Part shown: in pieces, positions 36,197 to 45,853 of the stretch | Layout of the letters: each line of letters opens with the position of its first letter | Numbering within the stretch: the first letter of the stretch is position 1 | Origin: Yersinia aleksiciae | GTDB lineage: Bacteria; Pseudomonadota; Gammaproteobacteria; Enterobacterales; Enterobacteriaceae | NCBI RefSeq assembly: GCF_001047675.1 | Contig: NZ_CP011975.1 | Coordinates: 2,644,073-2,708,072 of the forward strand | Reading direction: 5' to 3' | DNA: 64,000 nucleotides | Program-made: the position numbers and the translations under genes | Notes under the pieces: generated by a model | Database searches by the model: none | Seen by the model: the letters and a program-made list of their open reading frames with translations, nothing else | What the model was told of the DNA's origin: nothing

Positions 36197-38917
36197 TCAG
36201 ACTGCGCTTGAAGTGCCTTTGAAGCGCCCGATGATCCATTTCTCGATTTCTACGATGATAAAGATGGCGATAGAAACCAGTAATGTAACGCCCCAATAGT
36301 AAGCCGGTAATGGCTCAGTACCGAATGCGGTATTCATAAACGGCAGATAGATAATGGCTAACTGCAACAGGACCAAGACGCCAGATACCAACCACAACCC
36401 TTTGTTGACAAAGACTTCTTTGTTCAGTGGGAAGCGATCCATCACGCGGCAGTTAAACATGTAAATCCACTGCGCAGTAACCAAGGTCTGCATGAGCACG
36501 GTACGGATAAACTCGGTGCTGTAGCCGCGTGGCTCCATATAGGCTTCCAAGGCAAAAGCACTACAGGCAATCAAGGTACCCACGAAGGCGATACGCCAGA
36601 TCGCGTGGCCGTCTAGCACATGTTTTGATGGGTCACGTGGGTTACGGCGCATAATACCGCGTTCTGCCGGTTCAAAGGCTAAACCGAACGAGAGCGTGGT
36701 GGAGGTTGCCATGTTGATCCAGAGAATTTGCAGTGGCGTCAGCGGAATCACCGCACCCACCAGGATAGCAAAGATGATTAACAGCCCTTGCGCCAAGTTG
36801 GTCGGCAACACAAACAGAATGGTTTTCTTCAGGTTATCGTAGACACGACGGCCCTCTTCAACTGCATGGGCAATGGTGGCGAAGTTATCATCAGACAGCA
36901 CCATATCGGCGGCTTCTTTTGTCACTTCGGTACCCTTGATCCCCATGGCGATACCCACATCGGCCTGCTTCAGCGCGGGTGCATCGTTAACGCCATCGCC
37001 AGTCATCCCGACGATTTCGCCTTTATCCTGCAAGGCTTTGACCAGACGTAGCTTATGTTCCGGGCTGGTACGGGCGAAGATATCATAACGAACCGCCGCT
37101 TCCGCCAGCGCCTTATCGTCCATATGCTCCAACTGACCGCCGGTAATGGAGTCTTTCCCATTGCCTATCCCCAGCATGGCACCAATTGCCATGGCGGTTT
37201 CCTGATGGTCGCCGGTGATCATTTTCACGCGAATGCCCGCCTGTTGGCAGGTGGCAATGGCGTCGATAGCTTCCGGGCGCGGTGGATCCATCATGCCGGC
37301 AATCCCGACAAATACCATGCCTTGCTGGATGTCGCTGTGATCTAACTCGCTGATGGTCTGCTCGGTTGGGCGGTAGGCCGCGGCCAACATACGCAAACCC
37401 TGCTGGGTATAGCGCGTCATCTCAGCATCCCAGTAATCACGGCGGAAGGGCACCACACCCTGATCCGTCAGTTCTTGCTGGCAGAAAGTGAACAGCACGT
37501 CAGGCGCACCGGTCAGGAAGATGCAGCTTTCCGACTCAACTTGATGGCTGGTGGCCATGTATTTATAAGCCGAATCGAAAGGAATTTTACCGTGCTGAGC
37601 CACTTGGCCCAGTTCGATCCCCGATTTGGCGGCCAAGACTTTCAATGCGCCTTCGGTTGGCCCGCCAACGATGGTCCAGTGGCCTTGGTCGTTCTTTTGA
37701 ATCTGGCTGTCATTACACAAATTCACCGCGGTGATAAATGTTTTTAACGGCCCGGCCAATGTGGCTTGCTGGTCACTGCCTTCGGGGTAGATATTGCCGA
37801 CCGGCTCGTAGCTTTCACCGGTGACGCGATAGCAATGGTCAGCCAAAATCACCGCTTTAACGGTCATTTCATTCATCGTCAGTGTGCCGGTTTTATCGGA
37901 ACAGACGACCGTCATGGCACCTAAGGTTTCTACCGTTGGCAGCTTGCGGATAATCGCGCGGTTGCGCGCCATCGCTTGCACACCGAGGGAGAGGATGATC
38001 GAAATAATCGCCGGTAAGCCTTCCGGCACCGAGGCGACCGCCAGACTGATCAGCGCCAGCAGCAGTTCATTGACCGGTAGATCGCGCAGGATAAAGGCGA
38101 AGACGAACAAGAATGCCATCATTACTAAAATCAGAATGAAAATGGCTTTGCCCAAGCGGTCCATCTGTTGCAGTAACGGCGTGCGAATGGATTCAACCGC
38201 TGACATCATTTGGTTGATATGGCCCAGCTCGGTGTTACCGCCGCTGGCAATGACCACACCTTTCGCTGTACCGGCACTGATAGTGGTGCCTGAGAACAGC
38301 AGGTTTTTGCGATCGCCAATAACAGACTCGTCCTCAATCACCCCAATTTGCTTCTCAACCACGGTCGATTCACCGGTCAGGATAGCTTCTTCAATCTGTA
38401 GATTGTGGGCTTCAAGTAACCGCAAGTCGGCTGGGATTTTGTCCCCCGGCTTCAGCGTAACAATATCACCCGGTACAAGATTCTGAGCGTCAATGGTTTG
38501 TGCGCTGCCATCACGGATGACCACAGCTTTACTGGAAAGCATGTTTTGTATGCTTTTCAGTGACTTCTCAGCTTTATTTTCCTGAACATAACCGATTAAG
38601 GCATTAATGACCGCGACGCAAAGGATAATAATGGTGTCAACGGAGTGACCCATCAGACCCTTAACCAAGGCTGCGGCGAGCAAAATGTAGATCAGGACAT
38701 CGTTGAAATGGGCTAAGAACTGTAGCAGAGGGTGCTTACTTTTTTTGGCGGGTAGCGCATTAGGACCATACTGTTTAAGGCGTTCCTCCGCCTCTTTTTG
38801 GCTTAAGCCCTCTTCGCGGCTACTTAAGTGCTGCAAAGATTCTTCCGCAGTAAGTTGATACCAGGCCTTTCCCTCTGGGGGCGGGGAGGCGGATTTATGG
38901 TCTGATGAGTTTTGCAT
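36197..38917 (-). CDS. Cation-transporting P-type ATPase, calcium (type IIA) class
   Basis: A 906-residue membrane pump that would export cations, probably Ca2+, using ATP. Motifs: TGES (actuator), PEGLP in the fourth membrane segment (type IIA cation site), the phosphorylated Asp in CSDKTGTLTMNEM, ITGDH and TGDGVNDAPALK in the P domain. The N-terminus (WYQLTAEESLQHLSSREEG) is the cation-ATPase N-terminal domain and about ten membrane helices are expected. The ion is inferred from PEGLP; Mg2+ or Na+ pumps are less likely. It is followed by a terminator, so it is a single-gene unit. Confidence 0.9.
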   Translation of the reverse strand: MQNSSDHKSASPPPEGKAWYQLTAEESLQHLSSREEGLSQKEAEERLKQYGPNALPAKKSKHPLLQFLAHFNDVLIYILLAAALVKGLMGHSVDTIIILCVAVINALIGYVQENKAEKSLKSIQNMLSSKAVVIRDGSAQTIDAQNLVPGDIVTLKPGDKIPADLRLLEAHNLQIEEAILTGESTVVEKQIGVIEDESVIGDRKNLLFSGTTISAGTAKGVVIASGGNTELGHINQMMSAVESIRTPLLQQMDRLGKAIFILILVMMAFLFVFAFILRDLPVNELLLALISLAVASVPEGLPAIISIILSLGVQAMARNRAIIRKLPTVETLGAMTVVCSDKTGTLTMNEMTVKAVILADHCYRVTGESYEPVGNIYPEGSDQQATLAGPLKTFITAVNLCNDSQIQKNDQGHWTIVGGPTEGALKVLAAKSGIELGQVAQHGKIPFDSAYKYMATSHQVESESCIFLTGAPDVLFTFCQQELTDQGVVPFRRDYWDAEMTRYTQQGLRMLAAAYRPTEQTISELDHSDIQQGMVFVGIAGMMDPPRPEAIDAIATCQQAGIRVKMITGDHQETAMAIGAMLGIGNGKDSITGGQLEHMDDKALAEAAVRYDIFARTSPEHKLRLVKALQDKGEIVGMTGDGVNDAPALKQADVGIAMGIKGTEVTKEAADMVLSDDNFATIAHAVEEGRRVYDNLKKTILFVLPTNLAQGLLIIFAILVGAVIPLTPLQILWINMATSTTLSFGLAFEPAERGIMRRNPRDPSKHVLDGHAIWRIAFVGTLIACSAFALEAYMEPRGYSTEFIRTVLMQTLVTAQWIYMFNCRVMDRFPLNKEVFVNKGLWLVSGVLVLLQLAIIYLPFMNTAFGTEPLPAYYWGVTLLVSIAIFIIVEIEKWIIGRFKGTSSAV

Positions 38918-39405
38918 TGAAAGAACCTTCTTAAAAATTAATAAATCTACAATCTATCTATCCGTTTTCATCTATTTACCGCAAAGATTTTACCCTTTGT
39001 CCTTGACCCTGCCGGACGTTAGCAATTTGGTATAAATGAAATATTTACAACAGCATAGTTATATTAAGCAAGGATAGTAGATTTTTATCAAAATAGTGCC
39101 TTGATCTGAGATAATAAATACGAAATATTTGGCAATAAGTAAAGGTTAACTTATTGAATAGTAAATAATTGTAGAGCTATCTATTCTGTCTGACCTCTTT
39201 TTCAAGGCACAAAATATCGTCAGCATCACATAGAAGACCCTCGCTGATTTTAACCATCACTCAAGCCGATTAATCCTACATATCCATTAGTGTGCGTAAT
39301 CACTGGCTATCAGGTGAAACTCTTAGTTAGTATATCCTGCTGCCGGAACTCAGAGGTTACGGTAAGTGAAATGCAGTAGCCAACAACCAGCGAGGAAACA
39401 GTAGT
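38918..39405. other. Intergenic region between the ATPase and slt
   Basis: No gene is supported in this 488-base, AT-rich stretch. It must contain the promoters of the divergent ATPase and slt genes. I see no clear operator or repeat other than a short ERIC-like scrap near 39000 (TCCTTGACCCTGCCGG). Confidence 0.5.
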
Positions 39406-41325
39406 ATGGAAAAGTGGCGATATCTGGCGATTGGCGTGTGTCTGGTGACGACTTCAGGAGTCGCATCCGCTGACTCCCTTGATGCCCAACGGCAACGCTA
39501 TCAGCAAGTTAAACTGGCTTGGGACAGCAATCAGATGGATACCGTGGCACAACTGATGCCCACGTTGCGTGACTATCCGCTGTACCCCTATCTGGAGTAC
39601 CGTCAGTTAACACAAGATCTGAGCCAAGTGAGCGCGGCGCAAGTCAATGATTTCCTGAGCCGTAACCCCACATTGCCGCCTGCAAGTTCGCTCCCATCCC
39701 GCTTTGTTAATGAGCTGGCCCGCCGCGAAGATTGGCGTGGGTTATTGACCTTCAGCCCAACCGCCCCAAAACCGGTTGCCGCTCGCTGTAACTATTACTA
39801 TGCCAAATGGGCGACAGGCGAGCAGCAAGTCGCTTGGGATGGCGCGAGTGAAATCTGGCTTAATGGGCAGGCGCTGCCCGCAAGCTGCGATAAATTATTC
39901 AGTGTCTGGCAGCAAGCCGGGCATCAAACACCATTGGCGACACTGGCACGGATGAAATTGGCGCTGAAAGAGGGCAATGCCAGTTTGGTCAGTTATCTGC
40001 TCAAACAGTTGCCAGCCGATTACCAGACCATGGGCATGGCACTGGCGACACTGCAAAGTGACCCCGCCAGTGTTGAAAGCTTCGCCCGCACGGTCGGGCC
40101 GACGGACTTTACTCGCTCCGCGACTATCATTGCATTTACCCGTTTGGCCCGTCAGGATGTCGAAAATGCCCGCGCGATGATCCCAACCTTAGTGCGACTG
40201 CAAAAAATGAGTGACAGCGAGAAGCTGGAACTGGAAGAGGCGGTTGCCTGGCGTTTGATGGGGACTGATGCGACTTACGATCAAGCCAAATGGCGAGATC
40301 AAGTGACGTTACGTAGCCACTCCATCCCCTTGCTTGAGCGCCGCATCCGCATGTCGCTGGGCAGCGGCGATCGCCAGGGCTTGGCCACGTGGCTGGCGCG
40401 TCTTCCTGCTGATGCCAAAGAGAAAGATGAGTGGCGCTACTGGCGCGCATCACTGCTATTGGAGCAAGGCAAGAAAGCCGAGGGTGAAGCTATTTTACGT
40501 AGCCTGATGCAAGAGCGTGGTTTTTATCCCATGGTGGCGGCGCAGAAACTGGGCGTTCCTTATCCGATTAAGGTTGAAGTTGCGGCTAAACCGGATGCTT
40601 CGCTGGCACAGCGACCAGAAATTGCCCGCGTGCGTGAGCTGATGTACTGGAATATGGATAATCAGGCCCGTAACGAGTGGAGCTATTTGGTCGCCAGCCG
40701 CAGTCAACCTGAACAGGAAGCGCTAGCGCGTTATGCATTTAACCAGAAGTGGGCTGATCTCAGTGTTCAGGCGACCATCGTTGCCAAACTGTGGGACCAT
40801 CTGGAAGAGCGCTTCCCACTGGCGTGGCCGACGGAGTTCCGTCAGGCGACAGAAGGCAAAGGGATCACGCCAAGTTATGCCATGGCGATTGCCCGTCAAG
40901 AGAGTGCCTGGAACCCGAAAGCACAATCACCAGTGGGCGCCGCAGGGCTGATGCAGGTGATGCCGCGCACCGCAGAACACACGGTGAAACTGAATAATAT
41001 CAGTGGCTATCTGAATAGCAGTCAGTTGCTCGATCCTGTCACCAACATTGAGATTGGTACCAGTTATCTGGAAGAGGTCTATCAGCAGTTCGGGCGCAAC
41101 CGCATTCTATCCAGTGCAGCCTACAATGCGGGGCCATCACGGGTTAATACCTGGTTGGGTAACAGTGCCGGGCAGGTCGATGCCGTGGCATTTATCGAGA
41201 GTATTCCTTTCTCCGAAACCCGTGGCTATGTGAAAAATGTGTTGGCGTACGATGCTTTTTATCGTCACTTTATGAATCGCCCAACGAAGGTGTTGAGTGA
41301 TGCCGAGTGGCAGCGGCGTTACTAA
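39406..41325 (+). CDS. slt: Soluble lytic murein transglycosylase (Slt70)
   Basis: Slt70 cuts the MurNAc-GlcNAc bond in peptidoglycan, forming 1,6-anhydro ends, in the periplasm. The 639-residue protein has a signal peptide ending SGVASA (about residue 22), a long alpha-helical ring domain (about 25-450) and a C-terminal lysozyme-like domain with the catalytic Glu in IARQESAWNPKAQS and the GAAGLMQVMP and AYNAGP motifs. It is followed by a tandem ERIC array and trpR, as slt-trpR in E. coli. Confidence 0.95.
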   Translation: MEKWRYLAIGVCLVTTSGVASADSLDAQRQRYQQVKLAWDSNQMDTVAQLMPTLRDYPLYPYLEYRQLTQDLSQVSAAQVNDFLSRNPTLPPASSLPSRFVNELARREDWRGLLTFSPTAPKPVAARCNYYYAKWATGEQQVAWDGASEIWLNGQALPASCDKLFSVWQQAGHQTPLATLARMKLALKEGNASLVSYLLKQLPADYQTMGMALATLQSDPASVESFARTVGPTDFTRSATIIAFTRLARQDVENARAMIPTLVRLQKMSDSEKLELEEAVAWRLMGTDATYDQAKWRDQVTLRSHSIPLLERRIRMSLGSGDRQGLATWLARLPADAKEKDEWRYWRASLLLEQGKKAEGEAILRSLMQERGFYPMVAAQKLGVPYPIKVEVAAKPDASLAQRPEIARVRELMYWNMDNQARNEWSYLVASRSQPEQEALARYAFNQKWADLSVQATIVAKLWDHLEERFPLAWPTEFRQATEGKGITPSYAMAIARQESAWNPKAQSPVGAAGLMQVMPRTAEHTVKLNNISGYLNSSQLLDPVTNIEIGTSYLEEVYQQFGRNRILSSAAYNAGPSRVNTWLGNSAGQVDAVAFIESIPFSETRGYVKNVLAYDAFYRHFMNRPTKVLSDAEWQRRY

Positions 41326-41334
41326 TCCTCTTCG

Positions 41335-41600
41335 TCCTTGACGCTGCGGCGGTGTTAGCGGCGCTTGCGCACCCGAATCACTGACTTGTGTCAGCTCATC
41401 GGGATTTGCTCGCTTGCTGCCTTGCCGCAACGCCAATGACTTTGAGGATATTCCTTATCCTTGACGCTGCGGCGGTGTTAGCGGCGCTTGCGCACCCGAA
41501 TCACTGACTTGTGTCAGCTCATCGGGATTTGCTCGCTTGCTGCCTTGCCGCAACGCCAATGACTTTGAGGATATTCCTTATCCTTAACGCTGCGGCGGTT
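41335..41600. repeat. Tandem duplication of an ERIC unit between slt and trpR
   Basis: Two full units of 123 bases (41335-41457 and 41458-41580) appear identical base for base, followed by 20 bases of a third copy (one change, TCCTTAACG for TCCTTGACG). Each unit contains the ERIC core with its inverted arms (GCTGCGGCGG and TTGCCGCAAC). The array ends about 40 bases before the trp operator. Confidence 0.9.
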
Positions 41601-41640
41601 CCAAGTTCTTTGGGTATGTCTGAGGTTATGATAAGCTGTT

Positions 41641-41658
41641 GTACTAGTTAAATAGTAT
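41641..41658. promoter_or_regulatory. trp operator and promoter of trpR
   Basis: GTACTAGTTAAATAGTAT is close to the trp operator palindrome GTACTAGTTAACTAGTAC. The preceding TTATGATAAGC aligns with the -10 region of the E. coli trpR promoter. This indicates that TrpR with tryptophan represses its own gene. Confidence 0.85.
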
Positions 41659-41683
41659 GACAGCTTTCCCTTGGGTACTTATC

Positions 41684-42076
41684 ATGACAAAACCACTGTT
41701 GACCGACGAAAAGCGAATATCTCATTCAGCGGGTATTGCTACACCTGCGAATCATCCTGTGGACGCTGATCCGGCATTGTCCGCTGAAGATAATCAGCAC
41801 TGGCTGAGCTTTGTTGCGCTGCTGCAAAATGCGATTGCGCAAGATCTCCATTTGCCGTTGCTGCAATTGATGCTGACACCCGATGAGCGCACTGCGCTGG
41901 GCACCCGTGTCCGTATCATTGAGGAGTTAATGCGTGGGGAGTTAAGTCAGCGTGAATTGAAAAACCAGCTGGGTGCCGGTATCGCGACCATTACCCGGGG
42001 ATCCAATAGCCTGAAAGCTGCGCCACCACAACTCAAAAGCTGGCTTGAAGCCCAATTGTTGGCAGATAAAAAGTAG
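41684..42076 (+). CDS. trpR: Trp operon repressor
   Basis: TrpR binds trp operators when loaded with tryptophan. Start at ATG 41684 gives 130 residues; an earlier ATG at 41657 lies inside the operator and is unlikely. The core [21 protein letters not shown] and the helix-turn-helix [20 protein letters not shown] are almost the E. coli sequence. The N-terminal extension of about 20 residues over E. coli TrpR is variable in sequence and may be disordered. Confidence 0.95.
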   Translation: MTKPLLTDEKRISHSAGIATPANHPVDADPALSAEDNQHWLSFVALLQNAIAQDLHLPLLQLMLTPDERTALGTRVRIIEELMRGELSQRELKNQLGAGIATITRGSNSLKAAPPQLKSWLEAQLLADKK

Positions 42077-42093
42077 TTTTGTTTCGCGGCAAC

Positions 42094-42624
42094 TCAGCCT
42101 TGGGCTGGGCGTTGATAAATTTCATTATGAAATGGTACCAGCGCCAACAATAACGCTTGATGATAAACACTGGTACGAGTCAACTTGCCGTCGGTGAAAA
42201 TGCCGATGGCCCCGCCTTTATGCTTAACATTCGATATCCCGGTTAAAACTGCCATTTCGTCGCCTAGCTCACGGCCTTGGCGAATTCCTTGCAATATAAT
42301 ATCGGGCAGCATCAAACTGGCAGAACGAGACTCTCCTCGTGATTGTAAGTGCTCAATAACCATCCATGCAAAGGTCATATTATCTTCGATACCGGCTTCA
42401 ACCCCGACCCAAAAATCAGCCTCAGGGCGAATCTGACGTGCATTGCTGACGCGTTGTCTGGCACCGGTGCGCGTCTCAATACTGCCGATGGGTTGCAGGG
42501 GAACACCGCTGTCGACATTGACACCTTCAATGCGATAGCCGTCAGGGCCATAAAGATCATCGAAGGCGAGGCTAATAGCCTTGATCTTTGCGGGGTTGGT
42601 AGTTGCGGCCACAACATGGTACAT
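42094..42624 (-). CDS. yjjX: Inosine/xanthosine triphosphatase YjjX
   Basis: YjjX hydrolyses ITP and XTP and so clears deaminated purine nucleotides. The 176-residue protein begins [20 protein letters not shown], typical of the family, and has the conserved [13 protein letters not shown] and [11 protein letters not shown]. It is convergent with trpR and divergent from gpmB, as in E. coli. Confidence 0.93.
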   Translation of the reverse strand: MYHVVAATTNPAKIKAISLAFDDLYGPDGYRIEGVNVDSGVPLQPIGSIETRTGARQRVSNARQIRPEADFWVGVEAGIEDNMTFAWMVIEHLQSRGESRSASLMLPDIILQGIRQGRELGDEMAVLTGISNVKHKGGAIGIFTDGKLTRTSVYHQALLLALVPFHNEIYQRPAQG

Positions 42625-42708
42625 AATGAGTCTCGATATATTTAAGAATCTATACCCTTCGCAGATGAAGTCGCAGGGTTATTTCACGCAGTATAACGGA
42701 AAAAAGAC

Positions 42709-43356
42709 ATGTTACAGGTATATCTCGTGCGTCATGGCGAAACCATTTGGAACGCGGAACGCCGTATTCAAGGCCAATCAGACAGCCCGCTAACCGAAAA
42801 CGGTATACGTCAGGCGCACTTGGTTGCGCAACGGGTTCGCAGCCAAGGGATCACGCATATTATCGCCAGTGATCTTGGGCGTACGCAGCAGACGGCAAAA
42901 ATTATCGCCGAGGCTTGTGGGCTAAAAATGGTGACAGATCCACGTCTGCGTGAGCTGGACATGGGCGTGCTGGAAACACGTCCGATTGAGAGCTTAACGC
43001 CAGAAGAAGAGCAGTGGCGTAAGCAGATGGTCAATGGCACAGAAGGCGGTCGTATCCCTGAAGGGGAGTCGATGACCGAGCTGGGGCGGCGTATGCGCGC
43101 GGCGCTGGATAGTTGCCTCGAGTTACCTGCTGGCAGTAAACCGCTGTTAGTCAGCCATGGTATGGCGCTGGGCTGCTTGCTGAGTACGTTGTTGGGTTTA
43201 CCCGCACATGCCGAACGGCGTCTACGTTTGCGCAACTGTTCGCTATCACGTGCTGATTATCAGGAAAGCCCTTGGTTGGCTTCAGGGTGGGTGATTGAGA
43301 GTGCTGGCGATACCGCTCACTTGGATATGCCAGCACTTGATGAGCTACAGCGTTAA
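42709..43356 (+). CDS. gpmB: Histidine phosphatase-superfamily protein GpmB
   Basis: A 215-residue phosphoglycerate-mutase-like protein. The RHGE motif with the catalytic His is in VYLVRHGETIWN; the second His is in LLVSHGMALG. GpmB is annotated as a phosphoglycerate mutase but a general phosphatase role is likely. The stop overlaps by 4 bases the stop of the convergent rob gene. Confidence 0.92.
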   Translation: MLQVYLVRHGETIWNAERRIQGQSDSPLTENGIRQAHLVAQRVRSQGITHIIASDLGRTQQTAKIIAEACGLKMVTDPRLRELDMGVLETRPIESLTPEEEQWRKQMVNGTEGGRIPEGESMTELGRRMRAALDSCLELPAGSKPLLVSHGMALGCLLSTLLGLPAHAERRLRLRNCSLSRADYQESPWLASGWVIESAGDTAHLDMPALDELQR

Positions 43357-44219
43357 CGCCGGATAGGAATGAGATATTCACATTTCAGCGAGGTTGGAGG
43401 CTGATCTTTGGGCCTCCCCTGCGGGAAGAATCGTTCGATATCATATCCACTTCTGCGGGTTAATCCTAACTGCGGCAAGCTGGTGCCATAAAGTGTCAGG
43501 ATGAAGTTCTGCAAACCGTCCAGCGCCCCTTCGTAGCTAAACAGCACATATTCGCCACCCTGCAAGATAACCGCTTGTCCTGCCTGCACGTTACTCGGCA
43601 CATGCTGTGGTTCAATGGCCGTGGTGTAGAAAATCTCTTGCTCATCATCTTTCTCCTGATTCGGTCGGGAGTGATGTAAGCCATAGAGGACTGGCGGCAG
43701 TTGATCGGCTTCACCCAAATACTGTTGCCAGAAATGTGTCCGCAATTCAGTGCGATACGTCGATATCTGCTCAAGGGTGCAAGAGTAGCTCTGGGTTAGA
43801 CCGACCAGATGTTGCTCGGGCAACGTGATGAATTCAGGTTGAGGTAGGGTATGTGCACCTAACCGGATAGGCGGACATATCCCCGCTGAATGCCAATCCT
43901 CGGCCCGACGGTATAGCGCAGGTGTTTGCGCAAACTGTTTTTTAAACGCACGGGTAAAGGTTTGCTGCGAATCAAAGCGATATTGCAGCGCAATATCCAG
44001 AATCGGGCGGCTGGTGAGTCGTAACGCGACAGCTGCTTTAGATAGCCTTCTTGCACGAATATAAGCACCGATAGCATTCCCGGTGACATCCTTGAACATT
44101 CGCTGCAAATGCCATTTTGAATAGCCTGCTTTAGCAGCGACATTGTCCAGTGCTAAAGGCTGGTCTAAATGACTTTCTAGCCAGCTGAGCAAATCACGAA
44201 TGATACTGGCTTGATCCAT
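43353..44219 (-). CDS. rob: AraC-family regulator Rob
   Basis: Rob activates the MarA/SoxS/Rob regulon (efflux, porin control, stress resistance) and was first found as a right-origin-binding protein. The 288-residue protein has the N-terminal double helix-turn-helix (WHLQRMFKDVTGNAIGAYIR and FDSQQTFTRAFKKQF) and a C-terminal GyrI-like ligand domain (about 120-288). Nearly the E. coli sequence in the DNA-binding part. It is divergent from creA. Confidence 0.96.
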   Translation of the reverse strand: MDQASIIRDLLSWLESHLDQPLALDNVAAKAGYSKWHLQRMFKDVTGNAIGAYIRARRLSKAAVALRLTSRPILDIALQYRFDSQQTFTRAFKKQFAQTPALYRRAEDWHSAGICPPIRLGAHTLPQPEFITLPEQHLVGLTQSYSCTLEQISTYRTELRTHFWQQYLGEADQLPPVLYGLHHSRPNQEKDDEQEIFYTTAIEPQHVPSNVQAGQAVILQGGEYVLFSYEGALDGLQNFILTLYGTSLPQLGLTRRSGYDIERFFPQGRPKDQPPTSLKCEYLIPIRR

Positions 44220-44444
44220 AGATCTTCCTCGTAAAGCGGCCTAAATTTAGGGTGTTAATAATATGAAAAGAATAACTCTGGCGCATAGTAGCAACTTTTT
44301 ATGTTCCCGACTGCTTAAGAATTTCCTGTCGTTATGTGTTAAAAAAGTATCTAAGATTTATAAAATAGCTTTTTAACGAATATTTTATTTCTGCTAAAAA
44401 AAGTTAACGTTGAATAACCTTATTCAACGGAATGGAGTAAGTGT

Positions 44445-44927
44445 ATGAAAAAAAGTTGGATATTGCTTGGTTGTATGCTTTCTTTGGGGGCAATTAGCGC
44501 CCATGCGGAGGAGATTGGTTCAGTTGATACGGTATTTAAACTGCTGGGGCCGGATCATAAAATCGTGGTTGAAGCCTTCGATGACCCTGATGTTAAAAAT
44601 GTAACTTGTTATATCAGCCGGGCAAAAACCGGTGGTATCAAAGGCGGGCTGGGGTTGGCGGAAGATACGTCTGACGCAGCCATTTCCTGTCAGCAAGTAG
44701 GGCCGATTGAGTTAACTGACAAAATTACAAATAAGAAATCTGAAGGTTCGGTGGTTTTTCAGAAGCGGACTTCACTGGTATTTAAAAAGCTACAGGTGGT
44801 TCGTTTCTACGACCAAAAACGCAATGCGCTAATCTATTTGACCTATTCGGATCGTGTGGTTGATGGCTCACCGAAAAATGCGATCAGTGCCGTGCCGATT
44901 ATTCCTTGGGATAAGATTCCAAAGTAA
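44445..44927 (+). CDS. creA: Periplasmic protein CreA
   Basis: A 160-residue exported protein of unknown function, conserved in proteobacteria. The signal peptide ends SAHA (about residue 21), then [19 protein letters not shown] and [19 protein letters not shown], almost the E. coli CreA. In E. coli creA is followed by the two-component system creBCD; here it is followed directly by a terminator and arcA, so the regulatory genes are missing. Confidence 0.94.
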   Translation: MKKSWILLGCMLSLGAISAHAEEIGSVDTVFKLLGPDHKIVVEAFDDPDVKNVTCYISRAKTGGIKGGLGLAEDTSDAAISCQQVGPIELTDKITNKKSEGSVVFQKRTSLVFKKLQVVRFYDQKRNALIYLTYSDRVVDGSPKNAISAVPIIPWDKIPK

Positions 44928-44961
44928 TAAGCTTGAGAAGATGATCGTGAGTTCCGTCATA

Positions 44962-44991
44962 AAAAAGCCAGCATATAAATACTGGCTTTTT
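44962..44991. terminator. Bidirectional terminator between creA and arcA
   Basis: AAAAAGCCAG and CTGGCTTTTT form a 10-bp stem, with A-run on the left and T-run on the right, so it can end transcripts of both convergent genes. Confidence 0.9.
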
Positions 44992-45016
44992 ACTGCAATG
45001 ATCACCTGGTAGAGGT

Positions 45017-45733
45017 TTACTCTTCCAGATCACCACAGAAACGATAACCTTCGCCGTGGATAGTGGCGATGATTTCAGGCGTGTCCGGCGTGGACTCGAA
45101 ATGCTTACGAATACGGCGGATGGTCACGTCAACTGTGCGGTCATGGGGTTTCAGCTCACGGCCGGTCATCTTCTTCAGCAATTCGCCACGGGATTGAATT
45201 TTGCCCGGGTTTTCGCAGAAGTGCAGCATGGCGCGGAACTCACTGCGCGGCAACTTATAGTGCTCGCCAGCAGGGCTTATCAGTGAGCGGCTATTGATAT
45301 CCAGTTCCCAGCCATTAAATTTATAGCTCTCAACCAAGCGGCGCTCTTCACCTACACTGCCTAAGTTCATGGTACGAGACAGCAGGTTACGTGCCCGAAT
45401 GGTTAATTCGCGTGGGTTGAAAGGCTTGGTGATGTAATCATCAGCGCCAATTTCTAAGCCCAGGATCTTATCGACTTCGTTATCACGACCAGTCAGGAAC
45501 ATCAGGGCAACACTGGCTTGTTCACGAAGTTCTCGTGCCAGCAGCAGGCCATTTTTGCCTGGCAGATTGATGTCCATGATAACTAAGTTAATATCATTCT
45601 CAGACAGAATGTGGTGCATTTCTGCGCCATCATTGGCTTCATGAACAACATAGCCTTCCGCCTCGAAAATGCTCTTCAGGGTGTTACGAGTAACTATCTC
45701 ATCTTCTACGATCAGAATGTGCGGGGTCTGCAT
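45017..45733 (-). CDS. arcA: Two-component response regulator ArcA
   Basis: ArcA, phosphorylated by ArcB under low oxygen, represses aerobic respiration genes. The 238-residue protein has a receiver domain with the phosphorylated Asp in [10 protein letters not shown] (about residue 54) and Lys in YITKPF, and an OmpR-type winged helix from about 135 to the end ([17 protein letters not shown]). The IS30-family element lies about 120 bases upstream of the start, so upstream promoters could be cut off from the gene. Confidence 0.97.
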   Translation of the reverse strand: MQTPHILIVEDEIVTRNTLKSIFEAEGYVVHEANDGAEMHHILSENDINLVIMDINLPGKNGLLLARELREQASVALMFLTGRDNEVDKILGLEIGADDYITKPFNPRELTIRARNLLSRTMNLGSVGEERRLVESYKFNGWELDINSRSLISPAGEHYKLPRSEFRAMLHFCENPGKIQSRGELLKKMTGRELKPHDRTVDVTIRRIRKHFESTPDTPEIIATIHGEGYRFCGDLEE

Positions 45734-45853
45734 GTTTGCTACCTAAAATTGCCAACAAAATAGAAATAGGAAGTACAGAAGTCTTTGTTATATTAGGATT
45801 TTTATTGACTTGTTACTCGTCATCCCGTTCATCACATGACTAAAGTACGTAAA

